Shown: piece by piece, positions 38,305 through 50,900 of the stretch
Position numbering within the stretch: position 1 is the stretch's first letter
Layout: each line of letters starts with the position of its first letter
Origin: Platynereis dumerilii
Taxonomy: Eukaryota > Annelida > Polychaeta > Phyllodocida > Nereididae
Length of the DNA stretch: 64,000 bases
Direction: 5' to 3'
Assembly: GCA_026936325.1 (NCBI GenBank)
Contig: JAPTHN010000154.1
Location: 62,001-126,000, forward strand
The notes under the pieces: generated by a model
What the model saw: the letters and a program-made list of their open reading frames with translations, nothing else
Told to the model about the DNA's origin: nothing
The model's database searches: none
Translations under genes and position numbers: made by a program

Positions 38305-38942
38305 TTTGCAGCAAGCTCCAGATTTCCATAGGAAGCTGCAGAAATCTGCAGGAAGCTGCAAAATTCTGCAATGCATGCAAAGTTCAGACCTCTTTGACAT
38401 CCTCTTGCCACTAGGCCTATACCCAGGAAAAGTTGGTTCTGGGGGGTAGCGGTTCGGGGGTCGGGGACTCGGGGGTTTGGTCGGGGGTCAGGTTGGGGGG
38501 TCGGGGGTTTGGGTGCTCGTCTTCCCAGGAGCGTTTCTGAAAAGTTTCTGCAGAAGTTATGCAGCTTGTGTGTGTGTGAGGTAAATGCACTTCAGCAGCT
38601 TGCTGCAGCATTCTGTAATGTAATTAAAAAGTGGACATATATGTGACTTGGTGCCCCAGTGGGCCAGTCTCCCCCACCTCTGCTCTTTGCCTCTGCTGTT
38701 CTACACAACACAATTGATGTTTGCAAACCTGAGCAAGATTTAATCATTAATGTATAAAATAAATTAACGTACCGTTTTCCACTTGTCCACACAGGCATCA
38801 CAAGCTGCTTTCCTGCAAACTGCATTAAAACAGTTGAAATTGAAATTTAAAAAAAATAGAAAATTTCCACTTGGGTCGTGGGAGTTATTTCCAAATGGCG
38901 CCATCTGTGGGATTATCGGGCTGGAGCACGTGCTGTGACGTC

Positions 38943-41900
38943 ATGCAACATGGAGAGGAGAGATGGGCTGCTTTGAGAAAAGTGACGATATTTTTGTTGA
39001 TTTTGATGCAAATAGGAGACAGAGAGTCAGCCCGAAGAACTTTCCAAGAGTCCTACAAACCGTCTGTGAGAGAGCAGCAAGAAAGAGAGGCTTATGACGA
39101 CTATGAGGTGTGCGTCAAGGAGAAAGCCCGCCAGTTCACAAAAGGCAATGAAAAGCCTTTCTTGGTTTTGGTTCAGGAGGGGGACACAGCTCTTCTCAAA
39201 TGCAGAATTTGGTAAGCACTATCTTGACTAAGCATGTATGAGGTTGAATTTTGTTCAGATAAGCATAATAAATCACATTTGTTAGCCTGTGCAACTTACA
39301 ATGTAGGCCTACCAAGGTACCTTTAAAGTACAGTCTCCAACTAAGCCTAAGGCCAGACCAATTTAATTTTCAGCTTCAATTATAGACCAACTCAATATTT
39401 TCTGCATATGCTGTAGTATGGGGAAAAAAACGAGTTTACGAACACAATTTTTATCAAATTGACATTTGAGAATACAATTAGATTTTTAGATCTTGTAAAT
39501 GATCTGTAAAGTGATTTTAGGTCTATTTTTAGCTAGCCTCGTTTTCATAACAGTGACGTAGCTCTGACGTCATTGCTTGTAATGACGTCATCGCTTGTCT
39601 ACGTCATCGATTCTATGTAGGAAGACGGGCCCGCAACATTTTCAGAACCTCAGGTTCACTTGCTTTGATTGTTGATTATTGGATGAATTGATGGAAAATA
39701 AACGATGAAACAATTGGAGACGAGTTTGGTGGATCTCTAACACTGAAAATGAGGCCCTAACGAAAGAAAAATGAAGATTGACTGACCAGATGAAGAAATT
39801 GGATGGAGCAGACGACATTGTTGACATGTTCCTTGTCAACTTTGTAAAGTCAGGATGGATACTACGACGGCCGTAGGCTTTCAAATGGATGAAAAACTGT
39901 TCTTGTTTGAAGGTATGACTGTGTTTAATCCATGGAAATGTTCTGGCATGCTTTTTGATCATCCGTAAACAATGTGACAATCTGGAAAGTTTGTGAAATC
40001 TGGATGTCTGTTTCCAGCAATACTTTTGCCGATTTTTGGCCTGACAAAACACTGTAACCTTTGGGCTACCTCGTGTCTCCACCTGTGGGATATTGCGGCA
40101 CTACGTTTACTAAAGTGCCTGACTTCAGCAGCCTACCAAGATGTCGTTTTTGTGTGAAGATTGAAGAAGATGGGAGCTGTCAATCGTTTGTGAGCTGTCA
40201 CTCGTTCGTGAGCTGTCAATCGTCCGTGAGCTGTCAATCGTCCGTGAGCTGTCAATCGTATTCGTTTTTGGACCGTTTGTGCTGTTTTATTGACACTTAT
40301 CGAGAAGAACATGAAGACTTTGAAGTTGAAGCAACAGATTGGATTCAGGGACTCAGTGGATCTTCAATAGTTCAAGGCTTCAGGAATCAGAACTTTCTCA
40401 GTCACAGTGAGTGATGGTCTCAATTTGTCTGTCAGTGACAAATGTGTTGTGCTTGTGAATTTGGACACTCAAAAGACTTGAAAATTTACAAAATATGTCT
40501 CTATGTTTCATAGATGTTGACAATTGCTGTGTGTCTTACATTGTTTGTCACAATGAATTACCAGTTGTTCAATGATGATTTTGAAGTGTTGTTTTACAAA
40601 TATGAGTGCAGTATTTATGTCTGTGTTGTGTGCACTGAAATTTGTGTCTGTGCTTGTGCACTGGGATTTGTGTCAATGTATTCAATGTGCCTTGGAATTG
40701 TCTATGGTGAATTTATGGCAACTGTGGATGATATTGCCTTGTTGGAATTTGATAATTCTTGGTGTTGACTGTGGATTGATTCATGCAAATTCTATTGATC
40801 ATACAAAATGTTTTACATACATGTTGTTTTGCACCTGTCATTTATGCTGTTCTTCATGATGAAAAATGCTACATGGGACATTTGAGATGTACATGATTTA
40901 TGTACAGGACTTTCAAGTTGTAGCTACATTTTACATGTTTTTATGTGCAGGACTTTCAAGTTTGACATGTTCTTGTGAATGATTTGAGTATGAGTATGGC
41001 TAGTTCTGGTAGATATTTAGTCAGGTCTCCTAGGCCGTCACACACTCTGACCTCCACCCCTCTGGTGGCACAGCGGTACTACCAGCCCTCTTCGTCTGAT
41101 CAGGAGATTTGGTTCGCTCGTCAGAAGATGCAGGGCCCTCAGGGCCAGTCCTAGCTTTATGAAGGTTTTAGCCAAACCATTAGCCAAATCCATAAACCTT
41201 TAGCCAAAATCCGATATTTTTAGCCAGATATTTTGACTTAAAACAAAGATGGATGCATGATTGGCGGCTTTACGTCAAAAGGCGCTTTACAAGAACGATA
41301 AATAATAATAATAATAAAGGTCATTAAGGTTACTAGAAGAGTCAGGATGCAGAGGGGTAATTTTAAAATGTGTTGACAAATTTGTCTGCAGAAAAAATAT
41401 CAAAAAATTAATTTGTTTCATGGTCACTTGTTAGCCAAAGTTTTAGCCAAACTGAATTTTTTTTAGTCATTTGAAGCATGGATTAGCCATTGGCTAATTG
41501 GCTAATGGGTAGGACGGGCCCTGGGACCTGCTGAATCCAGGAGACAAGACCGGCTTACTCAGTCATCACTGAAATTTATGAACAATGAAGTTACGGAAAT
41601 GATTTCAAAACTTGAAAAAGAGATTATTTTTAATGAAAATACTCTCAGTGAACTTTGTGGAGACATTAAGAGACGAGAGACATTTGATAGTCAGTCAAGG
41701 ACTAGAAATTCAGGTGTGCGAACTGGTTTGACTGCAAGTGCTAAGTTTATGAAGACACATCGCCAATCTACTCATCATGCCGTTGTTGGTGCAGATAGAT
41801 TGGTGGAAGTTGACCAAGGTTCTGTTCATCGCCGAATCCGAGGTCAAGCTACCCAAGAGCCGAGAATTTCAGATAGGCCGAAGTTCAGTGGGGGTGATAC

Positions 41901-44900
41901 AGGCTCTTCTCGCATGACTGAAGACCGACGTCGTGAGGAAGAAGATTACAGACATTGCGAGAGAAGTAGAAATGCCTGTCATTCTTGCTCTGGAAATGAC
42001 TTTGTAGCTCTTCAACGAGCACTAATTGACAGTTTGACTATTCCGAAGGCCACACAGATGAAGTTTGATGGTGATCCGATGAAGTTTTCGCAGTTCAAGA
42101 GATCCTTTGAGAGCAATGTTGGAAGGTCATCTGTGGATTGTGCTACGAAGTTGAACAGATTGATGGACTGTTGTATTGGCAAGGCTGCTAAGGTGGTTGC
42201 CCCTTGTGTCTACATGGACCCCGTCTCCGGCTATGAGACTGCTTTGAGGCTGTTAGAAGAATGCTTTGGAAACAGGTACCAGATTTCCGAAGCTTGGATA
42301 TCTTCAATAACAGATGGACCCCAACTCAAGGCCAATGACCCCAGGGCTCTCCAGGATTTTGTGGATGACCTGCGCAGCTGTGCTGAGACTCTCAAGGCCA
42401 TGGATATGCTGAGCGAAATTGATTCGCGAATTAGAATGTCAATAATTGTAAAGAGACTACCATCGTGGCTGCAATCCAGGTGGAGGAAGTTGGTGTTTGA
42501 TGAGCTTGACATTACGGGAGGATACCCGAACATCTTGCGTTTGGTGAAGTTTCTAGACAGGGCGGCAAGAGAGGTGAATGACCCCGTCTTTGGGCTTGAA
42601 GACAAGGAAACTACAGCTCCTTCGAAGGTTTCTGTCAAGACTACGCTTAGGACCACCAGCTTTGCCACGAATGAGAAACATCACCTGAGTGAGACCAAGA
42701 CCTCAGAGTCAGACGGTAACAGGACATCTGGTGAGACTTCTTCTGATAGTGCCTTGGTTGAGAAGAAATGTTGTCTGTGTGGAAGTGACCATAGACTTTC
42801 ATCTTGTACCAAATTGATCAACATGACTCCGCAAGAGAGATTTCAAGTCTTCCGTGAGAGAAAATTATGCTTCAACTGTCTTGATGGTCATCATCATTCA
42901 CGTTATTGTAACAAGACGTCTTCATGTGAATGTGGAAGGAAGCACGCCAAGTTGTTGCATGAAGCATTTGTTGACTATGAGAAAGATTCTCAGAAAACAT
43001 CCACTGAAACAAGTTGCGCTGTGACTTCCAACGCAGGGACGGCCCTTCCCATTGTTTCAGTGACAGTTAGTGCCAATGTCAGGAGTGTAAGGACAAATGC
43101 ACTTTTGGACACTGGTGGAACACGGACATTTTGTGACAGCAGTCTTATCCAGGAACTGTGTTTAGAATCCAGGAAACAAGTTTTGAAGCTTGACACACTT
43201 CATGGATCCCAAGAGGTCCACGGTCACGAGGTGTCGTTTGAAGTAAAAGGAAGGCAAAGGAAGTCCAAGTCTACTCCCCTCGATAGGGTGTTTGCCATGA
43301 AGATGTCATGTCTCCGTAACACTGTTGATGACGTTTCGCAGTGGGGACATCTTCACGGTCTGGCACTCCCTATGGATGAAGAGGTGAGGCTGTTGGTTGG
43401 ACAAGACAATGGACATCTGATGCGACCTCTGGAGGTGAGATGTGGAGACGACCGTGCTCCTTATGCAGTCCGTACAGTCCTGGGATGGATGCTGAGTGGA
43501 CCCCTCGGATCAGGGAAGCCAGGAGTTGCTGACAAGGCTGCTGTGAGTGCTTTGGTCTGTGACAACTATGACCCTCAGTTGTCAAGGCTTCTAGATGGAC
43601 ACTTCGGAATGGACGTCCCATTCAGGAACAGACCTCCTGATTTACACAACAACTTGGAACTTGCCAAGACAAGGCTACTGCAGTGGACGAATCACTTGTC
43701 GAGAAATCCAGCTGATTTTCAGGAATTCAATGCTGAAATACGGAAACTTTTGACTGACAGCCATGCTGAGAAGGCGATTGATGACCCAACGTGTGCTTGG
43801 TATCTGCCGCATTGCTGTGTGAACAAGTCTGAGAAGAAGTTCCGTGTGGAGTTCAATTGTGCTGCAATGTTTGAACAGAAGTCACTCTATGAGATGTGTC
43901 TCCAAGGACCATATCAACGTGGACGTCGGCAGAAGGACTGGAAATGGCTATTCCTCGACTGGAACTACAGGATGCTGTGCAACTGCTGTCAAGTCGGCGT
44001 AGGTCACAGGGGCCGGTGATCTTGAGAGTTGGCAAACTGGAAGTTGACGTCATGGACCTTGTGAAGGATGACAGCATGCCCTGGAGGGTGTGGAGGTTGG
44101 GTCGTGTGATGGAAAATATTGCCAGTCATGATTAGTTTCTTAGATCTGTGAATGTTCAGACTATTTCTGGTGTATTGAAACGACCTATCAATAAGTTATG
44201 TCATTTAGTGAGGCGTAGACTAGGCTAAGTTCTACCGTTTTTTAAATGTCAACTTATATGTCAAATTGTTAGTGATTTTTAGGTAATTGTTTTTTACCTA
44301 GTGATTATAGACTATAATATACACATTATTTCTATTTTCTACTATCTAAATGTTATTTATGGTAAATTGTAAATGCAAATGATTTGCATTTAAGGGGCCG
44401 GTGTAAATGATCTGTAAAGTGATTTTAGGTCTATTTTTAGCTAGCCTCGTTTTCATAACAGTGACGTAGCTCTGACGTCATTGCTTGTAATGACGTCATC
44501 GCTTGTCTACGTCATCGATTCTATGTAGGAAGACGGGCCCGCAACATTTTCAGAACCTCAGGTTCACTTGCTTTGATTGTTGGATGAATTGATGGAAATA
44601 TCATGAAATAAACGATGAAACAATTGGAAGAAGAGTTTGGTGGATCTCTAACAGATCTCATAAAAGCAAAGCTTTTATGAGATCTATTCTCATCCTGAAG
44701 TTGTCTCTGTCCAGTTGTCTAATGAGGACAGTGTCCTAGATTTTGCAAAGGGGGTGAGAGAATGGTCTGAACTCAAATCTTATTCTGGAACGGAGGCAAG
44801 TTGGTGGGCAGTCTCACTTAGTTTTCCTGACAGCAAATCATGGTAGTATCACTAAACAAAAACCGGGAAATTTTAGTTTTGACAATATTTGAGTGCCATT

Positions 44901-47900
44901 TTACTGCAATGACTTCCTGAAATCTTGTTTACAACACAAGCAAAGAATGGCTGCCATGCCAAAGTAGGTCACCAGAATCACTGAACCATGACATTGTTGG
45001 ATTAGTAGTCAATAGTTGTGCCATGGGCCTGTTGTGGGTAAATTTGACTTATCTATTCTATACTTCAATTATTATGTGATTGGCTCCAGTTGATAATTGT
45101 TATGCCACTGATTTTAATGCTGGTTCCCATTGTATGGAATTAATGCATTCATGATACTGTATCAGTCTTTGAGGATGGCAATATTTAGCATCAGGGCAAT
45201 TCCGTAAAGTCATCAACCAATCAGTCAAAATTTCAAAATTAACATTGGTATGTGTTATGGGTGCGATAATGTGCCAAAATAAGTCTTTTTTCAGGTACAT
45301 AAAAAAACAATTGATTATCTAATTTGGTTTTTGATATATTTGCATTTAAGTAATGCTATGTTTGGTGACTGCAATTATTGCATTTTCGACACTCCTAATT
45401 TAAGTTGTCAGTGCCAGTATAGAAATAGGTTAGCTGGTTTCATTTTGCTGTCATTTACTACCTGAGGGATTACACTTTCATTTTGCATTGCAAATTCTTG
45501 CAGCAATCCTTGCGAATTCTGTCAGGCAGTGACATTTGACCTAATAAGATTCTAATGTACGTCCGACACAAAAATTACTAAATAATTTTCCTGCTCCCAG
45601 GCGACTGATGTTAATTTCATGAAACGTCTAATGCAAAGCAAATTTATGTCCATGAATAGCATGGTGGCCGCTTTAATTATTTAAACGTAATACAATTGCC
45701 AAGGAGAGCATTTTAAGGATGTACGTCCGACACGAAAATGGGAATGTACGTCCGACACAATATTATGAAAGTCCATCTGGAATTAAGGAAATGATACATA
45801 TGTTGGTACAAAGGCTTGGGCTCATAAGAAAACCTTAGGCCAGTGTATTTGGGTGAATCTTAAAGTAGTATAGGCCAAAAAACAGGAAATATATGGTGTC
45901 ATTGAAGTTCGGTCATTTTAAACTCTGTTTTCAGCCATAAAATTAAGTGAAAGCTAGTTCATAGCATGTGTAATTGGCACGCAATTGTGTCACAAGCTAA
46001 GACAGGTGTCATACTCATACAAAATGAAAGATAAAATGATATCTACCAGTTTTGGCCCAGTATATGATGCTGTGATAATAAAAAAAAGCATACACAGAAA
46101 TTGTCCAAAAATGGCAGAAATTCTTCATTTGTTTGCATATTTGTGCAAAATACCTTAAAAATTTTATTTGTCAAGCATTCTCTCAATATTTATTACTGAA
46201 ATATGTGCAATTACGGTGAAAATTGCAGGTACAACTAGTGATTTTTGTGACTTTTCTGTGCTAAAAATGCTGTAAATTTAAGGGTAAAAATAGTGAAAAT
46301 AACTTAATGTTTGAGACATCCCATTTGGCACAAATATGCAATGCTGAAGCCATTTCATGGATGATAATTATTGGAAAGAACTCAACTTTGAAGAAAAAAT
46401 GAAAATTGTGGATCATCAATGCACTGCTGGCATCCTCTACACTAGCAATTCACACGCGTACGTCCGACACGAAAAATGTGTACGTCCGACACGGAATATA
46501 AATGGCTACAGCTTTATGAAAAATGACAATATCGCCATGGAAATTAACCTGGCTGATGCCTTAAATAGTTTTCTTGATAATACAGGTCAGTTGATTAATT
46601 TTTCACTATATAAATCACAGAGTTTTGAGAGACGAGCCATCAAGTCAGAAAAGTGCCATTTCTCTGTGTACGTCCGACACGATGCAATTTTTCCTGTGGC
46701 TCAGCTCCTATTGCACTTTCAGCTTTGGTTGATGGCTTGTTTTAAAGCCCTGCCACAGGGCCTCATACCTATTTTACAATGGAATGGCAAACATGTAATG
46801 GTAGGGCTATACAAGCTGTTAAAGTGTCTGATCTGTACGTCCGACTTTACGGAATTGCCCATCAGTTAGCAGTGAGGCAGGCCTAGCACCTTGAAAAAAT
46901 CTTGATTAAATTTATTCTGTATTTCAAGTGGAGTTGTGACAGTTACATTGTCGGCATTCAACTAAATGGGACTACATGGAGCATTTTAAACTGGTTTGAC
47001 TCTCACAGTGCTCATACTCCCAGGGCCCTGCACAGACCTTGACATTGGAAAGGGGTGTGGAGAGTTGTCAGCTCAGATCTTATTCTGGAATGGAGGCAAG
47101 TGGGATCAGGTTTCTCTTGGTTGGATTAACTGAGGACCATGGCAGCATAACTGAACAAAAACGGGAAATTTTAGTTTTACAATTTTTGAGTGCTCTTACT
47201 GTGTCATTTAGCAACATTCCAAAATAGATGAACAGAGCATTGAGCTGTGACAAAGTTATTATTACAGCAAGGCAAACATGTGCACAGATGCAAAATGTCT
47301 GTACATGATTGTGGTTTCACAACTTTTCAGTTTCATGCCAGCATATCTGTGAGTGGAATGTTCAGCCTCATCAAGCTAAAAGATATAGGGTAAGTTTCCT
47401 TGAGTCTGACACTTAGATAGGCTTTAATACGTCATCTCTGCTGTTTTCCTTCTTGTGACGGAATTTGCTGAAAAATTTCCAATATTTCGTATCTCAGCTC
47501 TTCGTCTTCTTCCAGTTCTTTATCATACTTTTTGCATTGTTAGATATGTTCTTGCTTCTCCACCAACGAATTGTTAAATGTGCAGAAGTCTAATCAATGC
47601 TTTTTAGGCATGTGAAAGATCCTTCAATTTTACATAGATTTACTAAAATTACAGTTTATAACAAAAATGTAATAGAAAAACGGAGTTTTTTGCCCATCTT
47701 TAGGGCTATCAAAAACACACTATTCTTCCTTGTATCAATCCTGAATCTTTTTGAAAGGACAGAGAAGGTCTCAAACTAAAGATTTGTAACAAATACTTGG
47801 ATGTAAGGGAACTCAATTGGGTAATTAAAGCCTATCTAAAATGTCCGACTCATGGAGACATTTCTGAAATGTCAGACTCAAAGAACATTACCCTAACTGC

Positions 47901-50900
47901 TCCTCAGTTGCACAAAGGAAATAAATGGATGATAATAGTACTCATTGTTACCGAAATTGGTCATGATAGTGACAGGTATCAAAATTTTTTTTTTCTGATT
48001 TTTTGGTCCCAAAAGCTCATGCTTATCAAAATTGCTGTGTATATCACATTGTCATTCTCAGTCATGGAATATGATGGCAAGTAGTATGATTAACAAATTA
48101 CGAATTGACTGATCTATCTGTGAGTATGTATACGTGAATACCTACTATGCGACTTTTACATGCTGAGCAATCAGGCCAAACATTTTCACATCAATTGAGG
48201 TAGGATGAGTCCATGCTCCCACCAGTTGACTATAATCTCCTTCAAACCAGTGGAATAAGGAAGGGACCATTCAACTTTTGGGGGAAAGCTTGCATTTTCC
48301 TCAGCAGAAAGTTCTTTCACTGTGCATGTTGCCCAAAAGTATAGGCTTTATAAACAATTGATCAATTATACTCCTTTTTATCTATTGCACTTGATGTCTA
48401 TACTCATTCTCCACTCTGCAACATTTCAAACTCTCGAGTGTGTAGTGTGTTCTCTCAAGGCTGCCACTGAACTTCTATATGCTAGGCCTCCCAGCTGAAC
48501 CCAAGTTGTTCCAACCAACTGCTGTCTTTATGAGATCATTAAAACCGAAAGGTTCTAGTTCATGCTACCAACCGACTTAAGATAAAGTGTCTCAGAAGAT
48601 CCGAGAAGCTAAAGAACAATTATGTCTGGCCTAATCTGAGTCAAAATAACCCACGCCCTGTTCCGCCTCCACCCATCTACTTTTTGATTTTCCCCTAACT
48701 ACCTGATGGATTTTTTCAGGGACATGAAACCCCCAACAGCAATAATTTTAAGACTGGCCAGAATGTATAATAAAATGGTGTAATTATAATCTTTAAATTC
48801 TTATGAAGCATCCAACACAATACCCTGGCGAGCTTCAGCGGGAGGATCCAGTGGATGGCTTCTTTGAAAATCCACGAATACAAGGAGAAGCCGGTCTACC
48901 CGAAACAGAGGCGCATCATTTTGCTGCGAAACTACAACCTTGCCTTCCGTCCTGTGAGTGTGGCTGACACGGGGGAGTACGTTTGCTTCAACAAAGGAAT
49001 CCACGAGGCCTTCTACCGCCTGGATGTGCTCCACAAGTCAGAGAGACGACTTGTGAGTAGTTTACAGTACACACAGAAAATAATTAAACTGTAGCTATAA
49101 TAGAACGTGTTAAAGGTCATGATTTTCTGACATCAAAAAATCAGGAAAAAAAAATAGAAAAATTCAGATACCAAGCAAAATCATGACCTTTCACGCAAAC
49201 ACATAGAAGAGACACTCTGTATGTCTATAGGCCAATCAGATAGCAGAATTTGAACTATTTTGCTTTCAAGAAAACCACCACATCTGAATGTTGCAACGAA
49301 TGAAATGGGGTTGTATTTTCTTTGTGCAGTGATACCAGGGGTGTACATCTAGAAACGGCCCGAGAGGGGCCATAATATGGGGCTTTACGCAGTCGCCCGT
49401 GGCTTTTTGCATCTTCTACATGTTAATTTTGGGCCTGAGGGGGAGGAATCTGTATTTTGTATATTATAATTACATTGTAATTACGAACTATATAAGTTGT
49501 GTTACATCTTCTCTGAGGTGCCAACCAGATGATCTCAGAGGAGGGGAAGGCCAATGATTTTTTTGTGAAAAAAACAACTTTTTTGGCCACTTGACATGGA
49601 TAAAAAAAGTTTGCTGTAATTAGGGTTTAAGACAGCATTCCAATTAATTAATATTCTTTTATTTGCCTGATTCTCACCAGGTGATGGAGAGCGGCCCCGC
49701 TGACATGCGCCCCCTGGAGTCAGTTGCTCTCCAAAAGGAAAACCTGATGATCTTCACGAATTGGGGAGAATGGTCCGGCTGCTCCAAGTGCGGGACGAGG
49801 GGATTCAGGGAGAGGGCTGGCTTCTGCTGGGTCAACGTGAGGATGGATAAGTCTATTGGTATTCTAAATTTGAGTAGGCTCATTCTGACGGCTACATAGC
49901 CTCCCCTTTTGTTTGAATTCGCCGCCCAATGGACAGATGTAATGATGAGATGGGCGATTAATGGTTATTTGTATTAAAAATTTTGGATGTAGTGATTGTA
50001 GTCATATTTTTTTTAAATTAAAATTAAAATTGGGTCTTTATGGAGGGGTGGGCTTTTATTAATAGAGAAAATACGGTAATATTAGTCCTAGAAAGTATAT
50101 CCTAAATCGGATTGCTTGATTTGAAGTGTAATTTAAATTTGCTGATTTACTTATTCTGGTATTTCATGAGAAACAGCTGGCACTGCCTGACAGTGTTATA
50201 TCTGAGTGTGTTCCGATTTGGGAAGTCTCGCGGATGTAATTTTCAGCTGAAGTGATTTAAAAAATCTTGTGTCACAATCTTGCTCTATTTATTGGCAGAA
50301 ATTCCACCCAAAAAAAAGGCAGCAGATGAAGAAATCGAGGCGGTTTTCGATATGTTGAAAGGTGGCTTCCCTTGCTACTCCAGTATAGCACCAAAGCACG
50401 TGCGAGAAATCGAGCAAATTAAGGACAGGGCGTCAGAATCGATGATGGGCTGGTGCAAAAAGCGGTGTCCTCACATACCCAAAGTCAGGATGTTCAAAAA
50501 CGAACTAGGTAGGTTATGTTCTGCATGATATTACTCAAGATATCATGTGTTTGATTTCCATTGATGTCTCGGTGTCATTTTTAATGGCAATTGATTATTT
50601 TTAAAAATGATGCAATTGTGAAGTCAAAAGTAGCACAACAATATAATTTGGGTTACACATAAGTGATTCTTAGCTTCGCGGACCAGCCGGCACAATAAAT
50701 TTTCTGCTGACGGAAAAAAACAGTAGGGCATACCCACAATTTTTATCAAATTGACATTATAAAATATTTAGATTTCACCTTTTTTTTTGTCCAACCGACC
50801 CTAGAAAAAGTGCCTTGAGAAGATCCGAGAAGCTCAAGATCAATTATGTGTGGCCTTAGAGCCGAGCATCGTTCGATTTGTGTAACGATAATATCTAGAG

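Larger units (their letters stand above)
36885..38620. repeat. CTGCAG-rich repeat block with about 230-bp units
   Basis: TTCTGCAG/CTGCAG words recur throughout. A longer unit repeats with landmarks TTTCTGAAAAGTTTC (about 37811, 38040, 38536) and GGAGTTATGCAG; the first interval is about 229 nt, and the second is longer because of an inserted MITE and a G-rich GGGGGTCGGGG stretch. Two transposons interrupt the block (36955-37616 and 38135-38304). Confidence 0.7.
39494..44653 (+). mobile_element. BEL/Pao-type LTR retroelement fossil, TSD GATCT
   Basis: Two LTRs (39494-39742 and 44402-44653) begin TGTAAATGATC and end TCTCTAACA, and the whole is flanked by the 5-bp repeat GATCT (39489-39493 and 44654-44658). 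Between them a long gag-protease-type reading frame covers much of 41.6-44.0 kb. Family signs are a DUF1759-like segment (MKFDGDPMKFSQFKRSF), a Cys/His-rich zinc-knuckle region and a retropepsin-like ALLDTGG. Reverse transcriptase, RNase H and integrase are not seen, so the copy is incomplete. The LTRs are alike by eye, so it looks fairly young. Upstream of the frame, near 40.2 kb, is a short GAGCTGTCAATCGT tandem repeat, and a hAT-like MITE sits at 41140-41523. Lies in intron 1 of the FAM187-like gene. Confidence 0.85.

Noticed and set aside
40061-40859. Open frames of 84-117 codons between the left LTR and the gag-like frame
   Set aside because: Cys/Val/Leu-rich, repetitive, and on LTR-element DNA; no evidence that they are separate genes.
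49105-49195. Short palindrome AAAGGTCATGATTTT ... AAAATCATGACCTTT
   Set aside because: Real inverted repeat of about 85 nt, but without ends, target duplication or a second copy I could not justify a separate element.
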